Positions 53,461-62,583 of a stretch of 64,000 bases of DNA are shown here, piece by piece. This DNA comes from Stenotrophomonas raiganjensis (SeqCode) (lineage in GTDB: Bacteria; Pseudomonadota; Gammaproteobacteria; Xanthomonadales; Xanthomonadaceae). A program made the translations under genes and the position numbers. The DNA is taken from positions 82,504 to 146,503 of the forward strand of contig NZ_JAUTXR010000184.1 in the NCBI RefSeq assembly GCF_030658505.1. The letters run 5' to 3'. Positions within the stretch are counted from its first letter, which is position 1, and the number at the start of each line of letters is the position of its first letter. Below the pieces are notes generated by a model. It did not search any database and was not told where the DNA came from. It was given only the letters and a program-made list of their open reading frames with translations.

Positions 53461-54813
53461 ATGAAGCGTCCCGGAAGCGACCTGCACGACCTGGCTACCC
53501 AGCGCCCGGAATCACTGGAGGCGTACTGGATGCCGTTCACCGCCAACCGCCAGTACAAGGCCGCCCCGCGAGTACTGGTACGTGCCGAGGGCATGCACTA
53601 CGAGGATGTCGACGGCCGCCAGATCCTCGACGGCACCGCCGGCCTGTGGTGCTGCAACGCCGGCCACGCGCGGCCCCGCATCGTCGAGGCCATCGCCGAG
53701 CAGGCGCGCACGCTCGACTACTCCCCTGCCTTCCAGATGGGCTCGCCGCCGGCCTTTGCCCTGGCACACCGGCTGGCCGCACTGGCTCCGGCCCCGCTGA
53801 ACCATGTGTTCTTCACCAGCTCCGGCTCGGAGGCGGTGGATACCGCAATGAAAATCGCGCTGGCCTATCACCGCCAGCGCGGCGAGGGCCAGCGCACGCG
53901 CTTCATCAGCCGCGAGAAGGCCTACCACGGGGTGGGCTTCGGTGGCATGGCGCTGGGTGGGCTGCCCAACAACCGCAGGGCGTTCGGCCTGCAACTGGGC
54001 GGCGTGGACTACCTGCGCCACACCCTCGACCTGCAGCGCAATGCATTCAGCAGGGGCCTGCCGCGCCAGGGGGCCGAGCTGGCCGACGACCTGGAGCGGC
54101 TGATCGCGCTGCACGACGCCTCGACGATTGCCGCCGTGTTCGTCGAACCCATTGCCGGTTCGGCCGGGGTGATCCTGCCCGCGCCGGGCTATCTGCAGCG
54201 CCTGCGCGAGCTGTGCGACCACCACGGCATCCTGCTGGTGTTCGACGAGGTCATCACCGGGTTCGGCAGGGTCGGCATGCCATTCGCCGCACAGCGCTTC
54301 GGGGTCACCCCGGACCTGCTGACCTTCGCCAAAGCCGTCAGCAATGGCGCCGTTCCCCTGGGCGGCGTGCTGGCCAGCGATGCCGTGCATGCGGCACTGA
54401 TGCAGGCGCCGCCGCAGGCCATCGAGCTGTTCCATGGCTATACCTGTTCGGGGCATCCGCTGGCCTGCGCGGCCGCACTGGCCACGCTGGAGGTCTACGC
54501 CGAGGAACGCCTTTTCGAGCGCGCCATCGAGCTGGGCGAGTACTGGCAGGAACGGCTGCATGCGCTGCAGGGCCTCCCCAACGTGATCGACATCCGCAAC
54601 TTCGGCCTGGTCGGCGCGGTCGAGCTGGCGCCTCGCCGCGATGCGCCGGGCAGCCGGGGCTACGAGGTCTATCGGCGCTGCTTCCACGACGGCGGGCTGC
54701 TGGTGCGCTGTACCGGTGACATCATCGCGCTGTCGCCCCCGCTGATCGTGGACAAGGCGCAGATCGACCAGATCACCGGCACGCTGGGCGAGATGATCCG
54801 GGCCACTGCCTGA
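53461..54813 (+). CDS. Omega-amino acid/polyamine--pyruvate aminotransferase (class III)
   Basis: The 450-residue PLP enzyme is a class III aminotransferase of the omega-amino acid:pyruvate or putrescine:pyruvate (SpuC-like) group. Visible motifs are YWMPFTANRQYKAAPRVL, GTAGLWCCNAGHARP, FFTSSGSEAVDTAMKIALAYHR, KAYHGVGFGGMALGG, the PLP-contacting Asp in LLVFDEVITGFGR, and the Schiff-base Lys in TFAKAVSNGAVPLGGV. It could deaminate beta-alanine, GABA or putrescine. Its position beside puuC supports a polyamine role. ATG 53461 is the start; 103 bases separate it from divergent puuC. The exact amine cannot be decided from sequence. Confidence 0.88.
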   Translation: MKRPGSDLHDLATQRPESLEAYWMPFTANRQYKAAPRVLVRAEGMHYEDVDGRQILDGTAGLWCCNAGHARPRIVEAIAEQARTLDYSPAFQMGSPPAFALAHRLAALAPAPLNHVFFTSSGSEAVDTAMKIALAYHRQRGEGQRTRFISREKAYHGVGFGGMALGGLPNNRRAFGLQLGGVDYLRHTLDLQRNAFSRGLPRQGAELADDLERLIALHDASTIAAVFVEPIAGSAGVILPAPGYLQRLRELCDHHGILLVFDEVITGFGRVGMPFAAQRFGVTPDLLTFAKAVSNGAVPLGGVLASDAVHAALMQAPPQAIELFHGYTCSGHPLACAAALATLEVYAEERLFERAIELGEYWQERLHALQGLPNVIDIRNFGLVGAVELAPRRDAPGSRGYEVYRRCFHDGGLLVRCTGDIIALSPPLIVDKAQIDQITGTLGEMIRATA

Positions 54814-54838
54814 GCCCTGGCCGGCGGCGGCGAGCGGG

Positions 54839-54844
54839 TACAAT
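54839..54844 (+). promoter_or_regulatory. Possible -10 element of the ParB-like gene
   Basis: TACAAT lies 33 bases before ATG 54877 and 26 bases after the aminotransferase stop. No good -35 was seen at the right distance, so this is a weak proposal. Confidence 0.35.
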
Positions 54845-54876
54845 GGGCGGTTCCGCTCCTGCTCGCTGCCGTGCCC

Positions 54877-55755
54877 ATGGATATCGTCGTCAAAGAAGAA
54901 CTCAAGGCCTACATCGACCCGCTGACCGCGGACGAACACGATGCGCTGGAGCGCAGCATCCTGGCCGAAGGCTGCCGTGATGCGCTGGTGCTGTGGGGCG
55001 ACGTCCTGGTCGACGGGCACAACCGCTTCGGCATCTGCCAGAAGCATGGCCTGCCCTTCAACACCGTACAGAACACCCGCTTCCAGAGCATGGAAGACGT
55101 GCACCTGTGGATGATCGAGCAGCACCTGGGCCGTCGCAGCGTGTCCGACTTCCAGCGCGGCGTGCTGGCGCTGCGCAAGCGCGACATTCTGGCCGCCCGC
55201 AAGCAGGTCGAGCAGGCGCAGCTGCAGCGCGAGAGCGACGGCACCGCCGAGATCGCCGATGAGGCCGGCGAAGACAGCCCGCCGTGGGAACCGGCACCGA
55301 AGATCAGCCGCGCCGAGCTGGCCCGCGAGGCCAAGCTGAGCACCAGCCAGGTCGGCATGATCGAGCGCATCCATGCCCAGGCCGCGGCCGAGGTGGTGGA
55401 AGCGGTGAAAGCAGGCGTCATCTCGATCAGCGCCGCCGCGGCAGTGGCCGACCTGCCCGAAGACGAGCAGCGCGCCGCCGCCGCCGGTGGCAAGGACGAG
55501 CTGAAACAGGCGGCCAAGCGCGTGCGCGAATCCAAGCGCAAGCCGCGCGCACCGAAGCCGGACGCGGCCGAGATGGACTTCGAGGAGCCCAGCGAGGACG
55601 AGATCGCCAGCCGCGACGCCGAAGTGCTGTCGGCGCTGGAACAGCTGGGCGAGGATGCTCCGGCCCTGCGCCGCCGCGTGGTCGCGCTGACCCGCGAGAA
55701 CGATACGCTGCGCGCGCAGCTGGCCGCGCTGCGCAAGCAGCTGGAAGCGCTGTAA
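54877..55755 (+). CDS. ParB/Spo0J-like N-terminal domain protein (partition-related, orphan)
   Basis: The protein has about 292 residues and starts with a ParB-like domain (VKEELKAYIDPLTADEHDALERSILAEGCRDALVLWGDVLVDGHNRFGICQKHG), in which VDGHNR corresponds to the ParB box that contacts nucleotide. A helix-turn-helix-like part follows near residue 145 (ISRAELAREAKLSTSQVGMIERI). The C-terminal region is basic then acidic and ends in a heptad-like coiled coil (LTRENDTLRAQLAALRKQLEAL). Similar Xanthomonas proteins are annotated as plasmid replication/partition-related. No parA or plasmid gene is nearby, so it is an orphan, probably DNA-binding. ATG 54877 is preferred over GTG 54871. Confidence 0.72.
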   Translation: MDIVVKEELKAYIDPLTADEHDALERSILAEGCRDALVLWGDVLVDGHNRFGICQKHGLPFNTVQNTRFQSMEDVHLWMIEQHLGRRSVSDFQRGVLALRKRDILAARKQVEQAQLQRESDGTAEIADEAGEDSPPWEPAPKISRAELAREAKLSTSQVGMIERIHAQAAAEVVEAVKAGVISISAAAAVADLPEDEQRAAAAGGKDELKQAAKRVRESKRKPRAPKPDAAEMDFEEPSEDEIASRDAEVLSALEQLGEDAPALRRRVVALTRENDTLRAQLAALRKQLEAL

Positions 55756-55773
55756 CGGTCGCATCACACCGCT

Positions 55774-55842
55774 GTAGAGCCGAGCCCATGCTCGGCTGCT
55801 CTTTGCCACGCGCAAGGCAGCCGAGCATGGGCTCGGCTCTAC
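55774..55842. repeat. SMAG-type REP pair (GAGCCGAG class), inverted
   Basis: Units 55774-55797 and 55819-55842 are exact inverted copies of the GTAG-headed GAGCCGAGCCCATGCTCGGC palindrome, separated by 21 bases. The pair lies between the ParB-like gene and the co-directional DUF445 gene and is almost identical to the copy at 10696. Confidence 0.9.
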
Positions 55843-55878
55843 AGGCAGGCATCACCGGGCTGCGGTTAGACTCGTGCA

Positions 55879-57165
55879 ATGACGCCTGCCAACGATCCGC
55901 GCCGCGCACAGCTGCGGCGCCTGAAAGCCCTCGCGCTGGCCCTGCTGCTGTTGATGCTGGCCGGTTTCGCGGTGAGCCACTGGCAGGGCGAGCGCGGCAT
56001 CTGGGCCTGGGTTTCGGCGTTCTGCGAGGCAGCGGCCGTGGGTGCGCTGGCCGACTGGTTCGCGGTCGTTGCCCTGTTCCGGCGGCCAATGGGCCTGCCG
56101 ATTCCGCACACCGCGATCATCCCGCGCAGCAAGGAACGCATCGGCGACAGCCTGGCGCTGTTCGTGCGCGACCAGTTCCTGGAGCCGGGCGTTCTGCTGG
56201 CCAAGCTGCAGGTGTTCGATCCGGCCAGCCGCCTCGGCAGTTGGCTGGCCGACCCTGCGCGCTCGCGGATGCTGGCCGACATGGCCCGTGGCTGGGCACT
56301 GCAGGCACTGGATTTCTTCGACGAAACGGCGGTGCGCCGGCAGCTGCACGGCTTCGTGGTGCAGCAGTTGCGGCAGTGGAATGCCGCTGCCACTGCCGGT
56401 GAACTGCTGGCCCTGCTGACCGCCGATGGTCGCCACCAGCGCGTGCTGGACGAGGGCCTGCAGCGGCTGGGGCGCTGGCTGGAACAGCCCGAGGTGAAGG
56501 AACGTGCTTCGCAGCTGATCGTGCGCTACATCCAGCGCGAATGGCCAACCCTGTCGAGCACGGTCAACTGGGTCAAGCCGATCGACGAGATCGGCGACAG
56601 CCTGGCCGAGCGACTGGCGCGGGCCGTGCTGGAGGAACTGCAGCAGGTGCTGGCCGAGCCGCAGCATCCGCTGCGCCAGGACTATGAGACCTGGCTGCAG
56701 AACTACGTGCAGCGCCTGCGCGAAGACCCGGCGCTGGCCGAGCGCATCGAACAGCTCAAGCAGGAAATGATCGACCACCCCGCCCTGCAGGAGTACGTGC
56801 AGGGCCTGTGGGCGCGCATCCACGCCAGCCTGCGCGCGGACCTGCAGCGCGAGGACTCGGCGCTGGTCGGCCACCTGCAGCGCAGCCTCGCCTCGCTGGG
56901 CGCCAGCCTGCAGGCCGACCCGGCGCTGCGCGAGGCCCTCAACCAGCACCTGCTGGAAGGCGCGCAGCGCCTGACCGGCCGCCTGCGCGAGGGCGTGACC
57001 ACGCACATCGCGCAGACCGTGAAGAGCTGGGACGAGCGGCACCTGGTCGAACAGCTGGAGCTGAGCGTGGGCCGCGACCTGCAGTTCATCCGCTTCAACG
57101 GCACCCTGGTGGGCGGACTGATCGGCCTGCTGCTGCATGCAGCGACGGTGGTGTTCAGGTTCTAG
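55879..57165 (+). CDS. DUF445 family membrane protein
   Basis: The 428-residue protein of the DUF445 (YjiN-like) family has one N-terminal helix (LALALLLLMLAGFAVSHW), the conserved block AVGALADWFAVVALFRRPMGLPIPHTAIIPRSKERIGDSLALFVRDQFLEP, a long helical periplasmic or cytoplasmic part, and a C-terminal helix (FNGTLVGGLIGLLLHAATVVFRF). This is the standard architecture; the function is unknown, with a role in envelope integrity sometimes suggested. ATG 55879 has TTAGACT a few bases upstream, which would give a very short leader. A SMAG pair lies before it. Confidence 0.85.
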   Translation: MTPANDPRRAQLRRLKALALALLLLMLAGFAVSHWQGERGIWAWVSAFCEAAAVGALADWFAVVALFRRPMGLPIPHTAIIPRSKERIGDSLALFVRDQFLEPGVLLAKLQVFDPASRLGSWLADPARSRMLADMARGWALQALDFFDETAVRRQLHGFVVQQLRQWNAAATAGELLALLTADGRHQRVLDEGLQRLGRWLEQPEVKERASQLIVRYIQREWPTLSSTVNWVKPIDEIGDSLAERLARAVLEELQQVLAEPQHPLRQDYETWLQNYVQRLREDPALAERIEQLKQEMIDHPALQEYVQGLWARIHASLRADLQREDSALVGHLQRSLASLGASLQADPALREALNQHLLEGAQRLTGRLREGVTTHIAQTVKSWDERHLVEQLELSVGRDLQFIRFNGTLVGGLIGLLLHAATVVFRF

Positions 57166-57203
57166 CCCCAGCGCGCGCCCACCATCATCACGCTTGATTC
57201 ATG

Positions 57204-57224
57204 AAATGCGAATGCCTATCATTT
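57204..57224 (+). promoter_or_regulatory. Fur-box-like operator
   Basis: AAATG-CGAATGCCTAT-CATTT is close to the 21-base Fur arrangement (AAATGAGAATGATTATCATTT, 18 of 21 positions by eye). It lies about 185 bases before DUF3649 in a gap (57166-57409) with no gene. Iron repression of the three-gene unit downstream is inferred. Confidence 0.6.
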
Positions 57225-57409
57225 ACTGATCGGTAGTACGCTTAGCCAAACGGGCACGGAAAACGCGCCCATCGCCCGTGTACTTCCCCGACCTCTGGAC
57301 TGCCCGGCTGCGCGTGCAGTGCTTCGTCGATGGGACACGCTGGGCGACATGCGCAGGGCGCAAGGGGGCCGCGGGTGCGTTCCATCCCCCTCTTACCTGC
57401 AGGAACGCC

Positions 57410-57724
57410 GTGGACCGCTCGCCCGCAACCGCCAGCCCCCGCACCTTTTTCTCCAACCCCCGCTGGGGCGTGCTGTCACGCTCCTTGGCCGCGATTCTCG
57501 GCGGCTATGCGCTGGCCTCGATGACCAGCGTGTTCTGCGCAGTGGCCCTGCCCGGTGCGCGCGGCCAGACCGTGCTGACCGGCATGCTGCTGGCCATTCT
57601 CGTGGCTGCCTGCGCGGCATTGTGGGCGTTTGCCACCCGCAGCGCGCTGCGCGCCTGGGTCGGCATCCTCGCCCCCGCCCTGCTGATGGCCGGCATCGCA
57701 CGCCTGATGGGAGCCTGGGCATGA
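57410..57724 (+). CDS. DUF3649 small membrane protein
   Basis: This 104-residue protein with three hydrophobic segments (SLAAILGGYALASMTSVFCAVAL, TVLTGMLLAILVAACAALWAFA, AWVGILAPALLMAGIARLMG) matches the DUF3649 group found with iron-uptake genes. GTG 57410 follows AGGA by five bases and is the best start. An upstream in-frame ATG at 57278 lies in sequence without coding character. Its stop overlaps the PepSY gene as ATGA. Together with PepSY and DUF3325 proteins it probably forms an inner membrane unit for handling iron-siderophore complexes. A Fur-like box lies upstream. Confidence 0.8.
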   Translation: MDRSPATASPRTFFSNPRWGVLSRSLAAILGGYALASMTSVFCAVALPGARGQTVLTGMLLAILVAACAALWAFATRSALRAWVGILAPALLMAGIARLMGAWA

Positions 57725-59349
57725 AGAACGGATTCCGCCAGTCGATGGCTTGGCTGCACACCTGGACCGGCCTGCTGGTCGGCTGGTTGCTGCTGCTGAT
57801 CTTCATGGCCGGCACGGCCAGCTACTACCGCGAGGAAATCAGCCGCTGGATGCGCCCGGAGCTGCCATCCAGCAACGTCAGCATCAACGTGGCCGCGCAG
57901 CGCGCGGTGGACTACCTGCAGGCCAATGCCCGCCAGGCCGAGAACTGGTTCGTCACCCTGCCACAACCGCGCAACCCGGCGATGCAGATGTTCTGGCGGC
58001 TGCCACCGGAACTGGCCGAGCCCAGCCGTGGCCGCCGCGGTGGCTTCGGCGACGCCACGCTGGACCCGAACACAGGCCAGGCGCTGAAGGCGCGCGAGAC
58101 CCGGGGCGGCGACTTCTTCTACCGCCTGCATTTCGACCTGCACTACATCCCGGTGTACTGGGCGCGCTACCTGGTCGGGTTCTGCGCGATGTTCATGCTG
58201 GTGGCGATCATCACCGGCGTCATCACCCACAAGAAAATCTTCAAGGACTTCTTCACCTTCCGCAAGGACAAGGGCCTGCGGTCCTGGCTGGATTTCCACA
58301 ATGTCAGCGCGGTGATGGCCCTGCCGTACCACGCGATGATCACCTACACCGGCATCGTCACCCTGATGATCATGTACCTGCCGTGGGGAGTGAAAGTCGC
58401 CTACCCGCAGGACGAAGACAACTTCTTCAGCGAAGCCTTCGGCGGCATGCCCGAGGTGACCGTGCCGGCCGAAGGCCGCGCCACGCCGTTGCCGATCGCA
58501 CAGTTGCTGGACAGCGCACGTGCACACTGGCATGGCGTGGAAGTGGCCGGTTTCACTGTATCCAACCCGGGTGCGGCCAATGCCGTGATCGACATCCGCC
58601 AGCGCGACGGCAAGCGCCTGTCCACCGATACCCCGGCGGTACGCTATGACATGGTCAACGGCACGCTGCTGCAAGAGACGCCGCCCTCCGGTGGTGCCAC
58701 CGCTACCCGTGGCGTGCTGTATGGCCTGCACCTGGCACGTTTCGCCGACTGGGGCCTGCGCGCACTGTTCTTCCTGTCCGGCCTGGTCGGCTGCCTGATG
58801 GTCGCCAGCGGCGTGGTGCTGTGGGCGGTGAAGGAACGGCCCAAGCATGCCAAGAGCGGCCGTACCGGTTTCGGCCTGCGCCTGGTCGATGCGTTGAACA
58901 TCGGCACCGTGGCCGGGCTGCCGATCGCCTTCGCAGCGTACTTCTGGGGCAACCGCCTGCTGCCGCTCGACATCGCCGAGCGCGCCAGCGCCGAGGCCAA
59001 CGTGTTCTTCTACGCCTGGGGTGCGGCATTGCTGGCCGCCTTCATCTGGCCGAAGCGGATGATGTGGGCGTGGCAGCTGTACCTCGGCGCGGGCGCGTTC
59101 GCGCTGGTGCCGGTGGTCAATGCACTGACCACGCATGCGCATCTGGGCATCACCCTGCGCAGCGATGATTGGGTGCTGGCCGGCTTCGACCTGTCGATGA
59201 TCGTCTTCGGCGCGATGCTGGCACTGTGTGGCTGGCGCATGCAGCGCTGGACGCCACCGCTGTCCGCCGCCGAGAAAAAGAAGCGTGCAGCTGCTGCGGG
59301 GGCCCCCAAGGCGCCGGTGGAAGCCGTGGAAGCGGAGGCCAGCGCATGA
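57721..59349 (+). CDS. PepSY-associated TM-helix protein (iron-regulated, ferric reductase-like)
   Basis: The 542-residue protein has the PepSY_TM pattern. One helix sits near the N-terminus (HTWTGLLVGWLLLLIFMAGTASYYREEI) and a periplasmic part of about 120 residues contains a PepSY-like fold. Helix pairs with conserved His follow (RLHFDLHYIPVYWARYLVGFCAMFMLVAIITGVITHKKIFKDFFTFRKDK, DFHNVSAVMALPYHAMITYTGI), then a cluster of helices at the C-terminus. Relatives include siderophore-iron reductases. The His pairs could bind haem. It overlaps both neighbours by four bases, and the tail is Ala-rich and basic. It probably reduces or processes ferric siderophore in the inner membrane. Confidence 0.85.
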   Translation: MKNGFRQSMAWLHTWTGLLVGWLLLLIFMAGTASYYREEISRWMRPELPSSNVSINVAAQRAVDYLQANARQAENWFVTLPQPRNPAMQMFWRLPPELAEPSRGRRGGFGDATLDPNTGQALKARETRGGDFFYRLHFDLHYIPVYWARYLVGFCAMFMLVAIITGVITHKKIFKDFFTFRKDKGLRSWLDFHNVSAVMALPYHAMITYTGIVTLMIMYLPWGVKVAYPQDEDNFFSEAFGGMPEVTVPAEGRATPLPIAQLLDSARAHWHGVEVAGFTVSNPGAANAVIDIRQRDGKRLSTDTPAVRYDMVNGTLLQETPPSGGATATRGVLYGLHLARFADWGLRALFFLSGLVGCLMVASGVVLWAVKERPKHAKSGRTGFGLRLVDALNIGTVAGLPIAFAAYFWGNRLLPLDIAERASAEANVFFYAWGAALLAAFIWPKRMMWAWQLYLGAGAFALVPVVNALTTHAHLGITLRSDDWVLAGFDLSMIVFGAMLALCGWRMQRWTPPLSAAEKKKRAAAAGAPKAPVEAVEAEASA

Positions 59350-59675
59350 TGCCGCTGGCACTGGCCGTGTCGTTCTCCGCGTTCACCGCGCTGTCGCTGG
59401 CGATGGAGAAGCACCAGCACGACCTGCACGGCAAGGCCGCGGCCATGCCGGCACGACGCATGCAATGGCGGGTGCTGGGCTGGACCCTGCTGACGGCCGC
59501 GTTCGCGCTGTGCGTGGCCGACCACGGCTGGGCAATGGGCCCGGTGCTGTGGCTGGGCGCAATGACCCTGGCCGGCGTGACGCTGTCGTTCGGGTTGTAT
59601 CCGTATCGTCCAACCTGGATTGCGCCGCTGGCGATCGCGCTACCGGTGCTGGGGCTGGTGCTGGAATTGCTGTAG
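59346..59675 (+). CDS. DUF3325 small membrane protein
   Basis: This 109-residue protein with three hydrophobic helices (MPLALAVSFSAFTALSLAM, VLGWTLLTAAFALCVA, WIAPLAIALPVLGLVLELL) and a His-containing loop (MEKHQHDLHGK) is typical of DUF3325. It starts at ATG 59346 within the overlap ATGATG, so ATG 59349 is equally possible. It is the last gene of the DUF3649-PepSY-DUF3325 unit, a set that recurs near TonB-dependent siderophore receptors in proteobacteria, although no receptor is adjacent here. The exact role is unknown. Confidence 0.82.
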   Translation: MMPLALAVSFSAFTALSLAMEKHQHDLHGKAAAMPARRMQWRVLGWTLLTAAFALCVADHGWAMGPVLWLGAMTLAGVTLSFGLYPYRPTWIAPLAIALPVLGLVLELL

Positions 59676-59696
59676 CCGCATGACGGGGACAGCGGC

Positions 59697-59719
59697 ATCC
59701 ACGCATGGCGTGGATCTAC
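59697..59719. repeat. SMAG-type hairpin (ATCCACGC class)
   Basis: ATCCACGC-ATG-GCGTGGAT ending in CTAC; read on the other strand it begins with GTAG. It lies between the DUF3325 gene and a small gene that starts ten bases later, so the palindrome would be in that gene's leader. Confidence 0.8.
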
Positions 59720-59728
59720 AATGGCCGC

Positions 59729-60178
59729 ATGGATAGCGTGCTGCAGCGGATGGCTGGAATCGGCTTCTTTTCCCGGCTGGGTGAAACACTGCCCGCAACG
59801 GTCGGCGTCGTCGCCGTTCGGTCGCTGGCCGAAGCACTGCGGACCCTCGATACCGATGGTTTCGAATGGATGCCCACAACACTGGGCGATCCGGATCCGT
59901 TTCACGGCGCCCTGCCCCATCCCGCCGAACTGGCCGACGCCCGACGCGAACTCAACCGCACGTTGATGCGCGCGCTTTCGGCACTGGATCTGCCGGCACT
60001 GCGCTGCGGTGCGCATGACCTGCACCTGGTGGCGCGCGATGGGGCGATGTTCGCCTTCCGGCAACGCCTGCTGGAAACGCACCTCGGCCTGCCAGCACAT
60101 TGGGCACCTGTGCTTGCGCTGTACGAACAGGGCCATTGGCCCTTGGCCCATGCGCCGGGGCGATTGTTGGTGCTTTAG
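59729..60178 (+). CDS. Hypothetical protein
   Basis: This small protein of 149 residues has no signal peptide or membrane helix and belongs to no family that could be recognised. Its middle contains a helical stretch PHPAELADARRELNRTLMRALSALDLPAL, and the end reads APVLALYEQGHWPLAHAPGRLLVL. ATG 59729 is favoured over 59705, whose extra residues are encoded by the palindrome. The gene is flanked on both sides by SMAG hairpins and uses GC-rich codons like its neighbours. It is convergent with rlmKL. Confidence 0.55.
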   Translation: MDSVLQRMAGIGFFSRLGETLPATVGVVAVRSLAEALRTLDTDGFEWMPTTLGDPDPFHGALPHPAELADARRELNRTLMRALSALDLPALRCGAHDLHLVARDGAMFAFRQRLLETHLGLPAHWAPVLALYEQGHWPLAHAPGRLLVL

Positions 60179-60181
60179 GCC

Positions 60182-60294
60182 GATCCACGCATGGCGTGGA
60201 TCTACGGGCCAAATGCGGTAATGCCGGCCGCTGGCTGGCATCCCGCGAACCTTCCACGGTTCTGACGCGGTTGCCGGCCAGCGGCCGGCACTAC
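60182..60294. repeat. Three SMAG-type hairpins of two classes
   Basis: An ATCCACGC class unit (60182-60205), a TGCCGGCC/GGCTGGCA unit (60221-60241) and a GCCGGCC/GGCCGGC unit ending in ACTAC (60270-60294) fill the gap between convergent small-gene and rlmKL ends. Confidence 0.83.
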
Positions 60295-60299
60295 CGGAC

Positions 60300-62438
60300 T
60301 TAGCCCAACCGCTTCAGTTCCCACGCACGGTGGATGCGCGCGTTGCGCTCGAAGTCCGGGCCGATGGTCCGCGCGGTGATTTCGCGGCATTGGGCGAATT
60401 CGGCAATGGCGTTCTCTTCCAGCTTGAAGCGGCGGAAGTTGTTGGAGAAATACAGCACGCCACCCGGTGCCAGTCGTGCCACGGCCGCGCGCAGCAGCTT
60501 CAACTGCTCGCGCTGCACGTCGAAATCATCGGCGCGCGCGGAGTTGGAGAAGGTCGGCGGATCGCAGAAGATCACGTCGTACTGGCCGTGGTCCGCTTCC
60601 AGCCACGCCATCGCATCGGCCTGCACCAGCAGGTGCTGGTTGCCGCCCTGCCCGTTCAACGACAGGTTGTCGTAGCACCACTGCAGGTAGGTGGCCGACA
60701 GGTCGACGCTGGTGGTGCTGGCGGCACCGGCCACGGCAGCCTGCACGCTGGCCACGCCGGTGTAGCAGAACAGGTTGAGAAAACGCTTGCCGCGCACCTG
60801 CTCGGCCATCATCCGGCGCAGCGGGCGGTGATCGAGGAACAGGCCGGTATCGAGATAGTCGAACAGGTTCACCTGCAGCAGCGCGTTGTTCTCACGCACC
60901 ACGATGAATTCGTCACGCTGCTCGAAGCGGCCGTACTTGCTGCCGCCCTTGCCGCGCTCGCGCGACTTCATCGAGACCTGCTCGGGCGGCACGCCGAACA
61001 CTTCACGCGCAGCCGCCAGCAGTTCGTTGCGGCGACGGCGCACGTCGTTCTCCGGAATCGCGGCCGGTGCGGCGTACTCCTGCACGTGCAGGAAGGTACG
61101 GCGCTTGCCACCGTCTTCCTCGTAGACATCGATGGCCGCCGCGTATTCCGGCAGGTCGGCGTCGTAGGCGCGGAAGCAGGTAATGTCCTCGCGGGCACGC
61201 CAGCTCTTGAACTTCTTCAGGTTCTTGCGCAGGCGGTTGGCCACCATCTGCGCGCCTTCGCTCAGCTCACGCGGCTGTGCCGGGTCACGCCCCGGTACCG
61301 CGATCGGGTCGCAGACGATCAGCGCGCATTCCAGTGCGCCGTTGAACATCTGGTACTTCTTGCCGGCGCGCAGGCCGGTGGCGAAGGCCAGTTCGTCGTT
61401 GCCGCACAGCAGGCTGGCACGCCACTGCGGCACGGCCTTCTGCAGGGCACTGCCCAGCGCACGGTACAGCGCCGGATCGGCGGCCAGGCGCTCGTCGTAC
61501 GGCGGGTTGCAGACCACTGCGCCAATCTCCTGCTCCGGCGCAGCCAGGTCGGCCACATCGGCGCGGGTGAAGCGGATCGCGTGGGCGACCCCGGCCACTT
61601 CGGCGTTCTCGCGTGCGGCCTGGATCGCGGTCGGATCGATATCACTGCCGTGGATGACCGGCTTCAGCGCGGCCAGGCCGGCGGCCTCGCGCTCGCGCGC
61701 TTCGCTCTGGATGACCTTCCAGGCCGCCTTGTCGAAGCCCAGCCAGCGGCTCGGTGGCAGGCTGCCGTGGCGCATCAGGCCCGGGGCGACGTCGGCGGCC
61801 ATCAGCGCGCCTTCGATCAGCAGCGTGCCGCTGCCGCACATCGGATCCAGCAGGCCACCGCCGGCGGCGTGCAGCCGCGGCCACTGCGCGCGCAGCAGCA
61901 GCGCGGCGGCCAGGTTTTCCTTCAGCGGTGCCTCGTGGGCGGCGCCACGCCAGCCACGGCGATGCAACGGGCCACCGCCGAGGTCGATCGACAACGAGGC
62001 GCGGCCCTTGCGCAGCGACAGGTTGACGCGCACATCGGGCAGATCAGTGTTGACCGAGGGGCGTTCCAGGCCCTCATCGCGCATGCGGTCGACGATGGCG
62101 TCCTTGATCCGCTGCGCGGCAAAACGCGCATGGGTGATCTTGTCGCCGGACACGTGCGCGTCCACCGCCAGGGTCATCTCCGGCCTGATGTGCTCGTGCC
62201 ACGGCAGCGCACGCACGCCGTCATACAGGGCCTGCTCGTCCGGGCAGTCGAACTCGTCGATCGGCCACAGCACGCGGCTGGCCAGGCGCGACCACATCAC
62301 GATCCGCAGCGCCTGCTCCAGTTCGCCTTCGGCGTTGACGCCGGCAATGGTGGCAGTGGCCTTGCCCAGGCCCAGGGCCGACAGTTCATCGGCAAGCAGG
62401 TATTCCAGGCCCTTGGCGCAGGAGACGAAGAATTTCAC
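60300..62438 (-). CDS. rlmKL: Bifunctional 23S rRNA (guanine m2G2445/m7G2069) methyltransferase RlmKL
   Basis: This fused enzyme of 712 residues methylates two guanines in 23S rRNA. The N-terminal THUMP domain and first methyltransferase (RlmL) show [15 protein letters not shown] near residue 195 and the catalytic NPPY in [11 protein letters not shown]. The C-terminal methyltransferase (RlmK) shows [20 protein letters not shown] near residue 545 and [12 protein letters not shown] near 625. The fusion and length match gammaproteobacterial RlmL. GTG 62438 gives the family N-terminus [18 protein letters not shown]. The long antisense open frame over this gene is not coding. The assignment is secure. 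Confidence 0.95.
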   Translation of the reverse strand: MKFFVSCAKGLEYLLADELSALGLGKATATIAGVNAEGELEQALRIVMWSRLASRVLWPIDEFDCPDEQALYDGVRALPWHEHIRPEMTLAVDAHVSGDKITHARFAAQRIKDAIVDRMRDEGLERPSVNTDLPDVRVNLSLRKGRASLSIDLGGGPLHRRGWRGAAHEAPLKENLAAALLLRAQWPRLHAAGGGLLDPMCGSGTLLIEGALMAADVAPGLMRHGSLPPSRWLGFDKAAWKVIQSEAREREAAGLAALKPVIHGSDIDPTAIQAARENAEVAGVAHAIRFTRADVADLAAPEQEIGAVVCNPPYDERLAADPALYRALGSALQKAVPQWRASLLCGNDELAFATGLRAGKKYQMFNGALECALIVCDPIAVPGRDPAQPRELSEGAQMVANRLRKNLKKFKSWRAREDITCFRAYDADLPEYAAAIDVYEEDGGKRRTFLHVQEYAAPAAIPENDVRRRRNELLAAAREVFGVPPEQVSMKSRERGKGGSKYGRFEQRDEFIVVRENNALLQVNLFDYLDTGLFLDHRPLRRMMAEQVRGKRFLNLFCYTGVASVQAAVAGAASTTSVDLSATYLQWCYDNLSLNGQGGNQHLLVQADAMAWLEADHGQYDVIFCDPPTFSNSARADDFDVQREQLKLLRAAVARLAPGGVLYFSNNFRRFKLEENAIAEFAQCREITARTIGPDFERNARIHRAWELKRLG

Positions 62439-62583
62439 GGGATCGGTTCGCAGGTGGTCGGGCGCGGCACAGGGGCCGGGCCGGTCGGAAAGGAGGGCCG
62501 TAGGCACGGCCGGCAGGCCCGCGCCGGGGGCGGCGGGGCTGCCATTGTAGTCAATGCGGGTGGGCGCGCCGTGCGCCCCGGCT

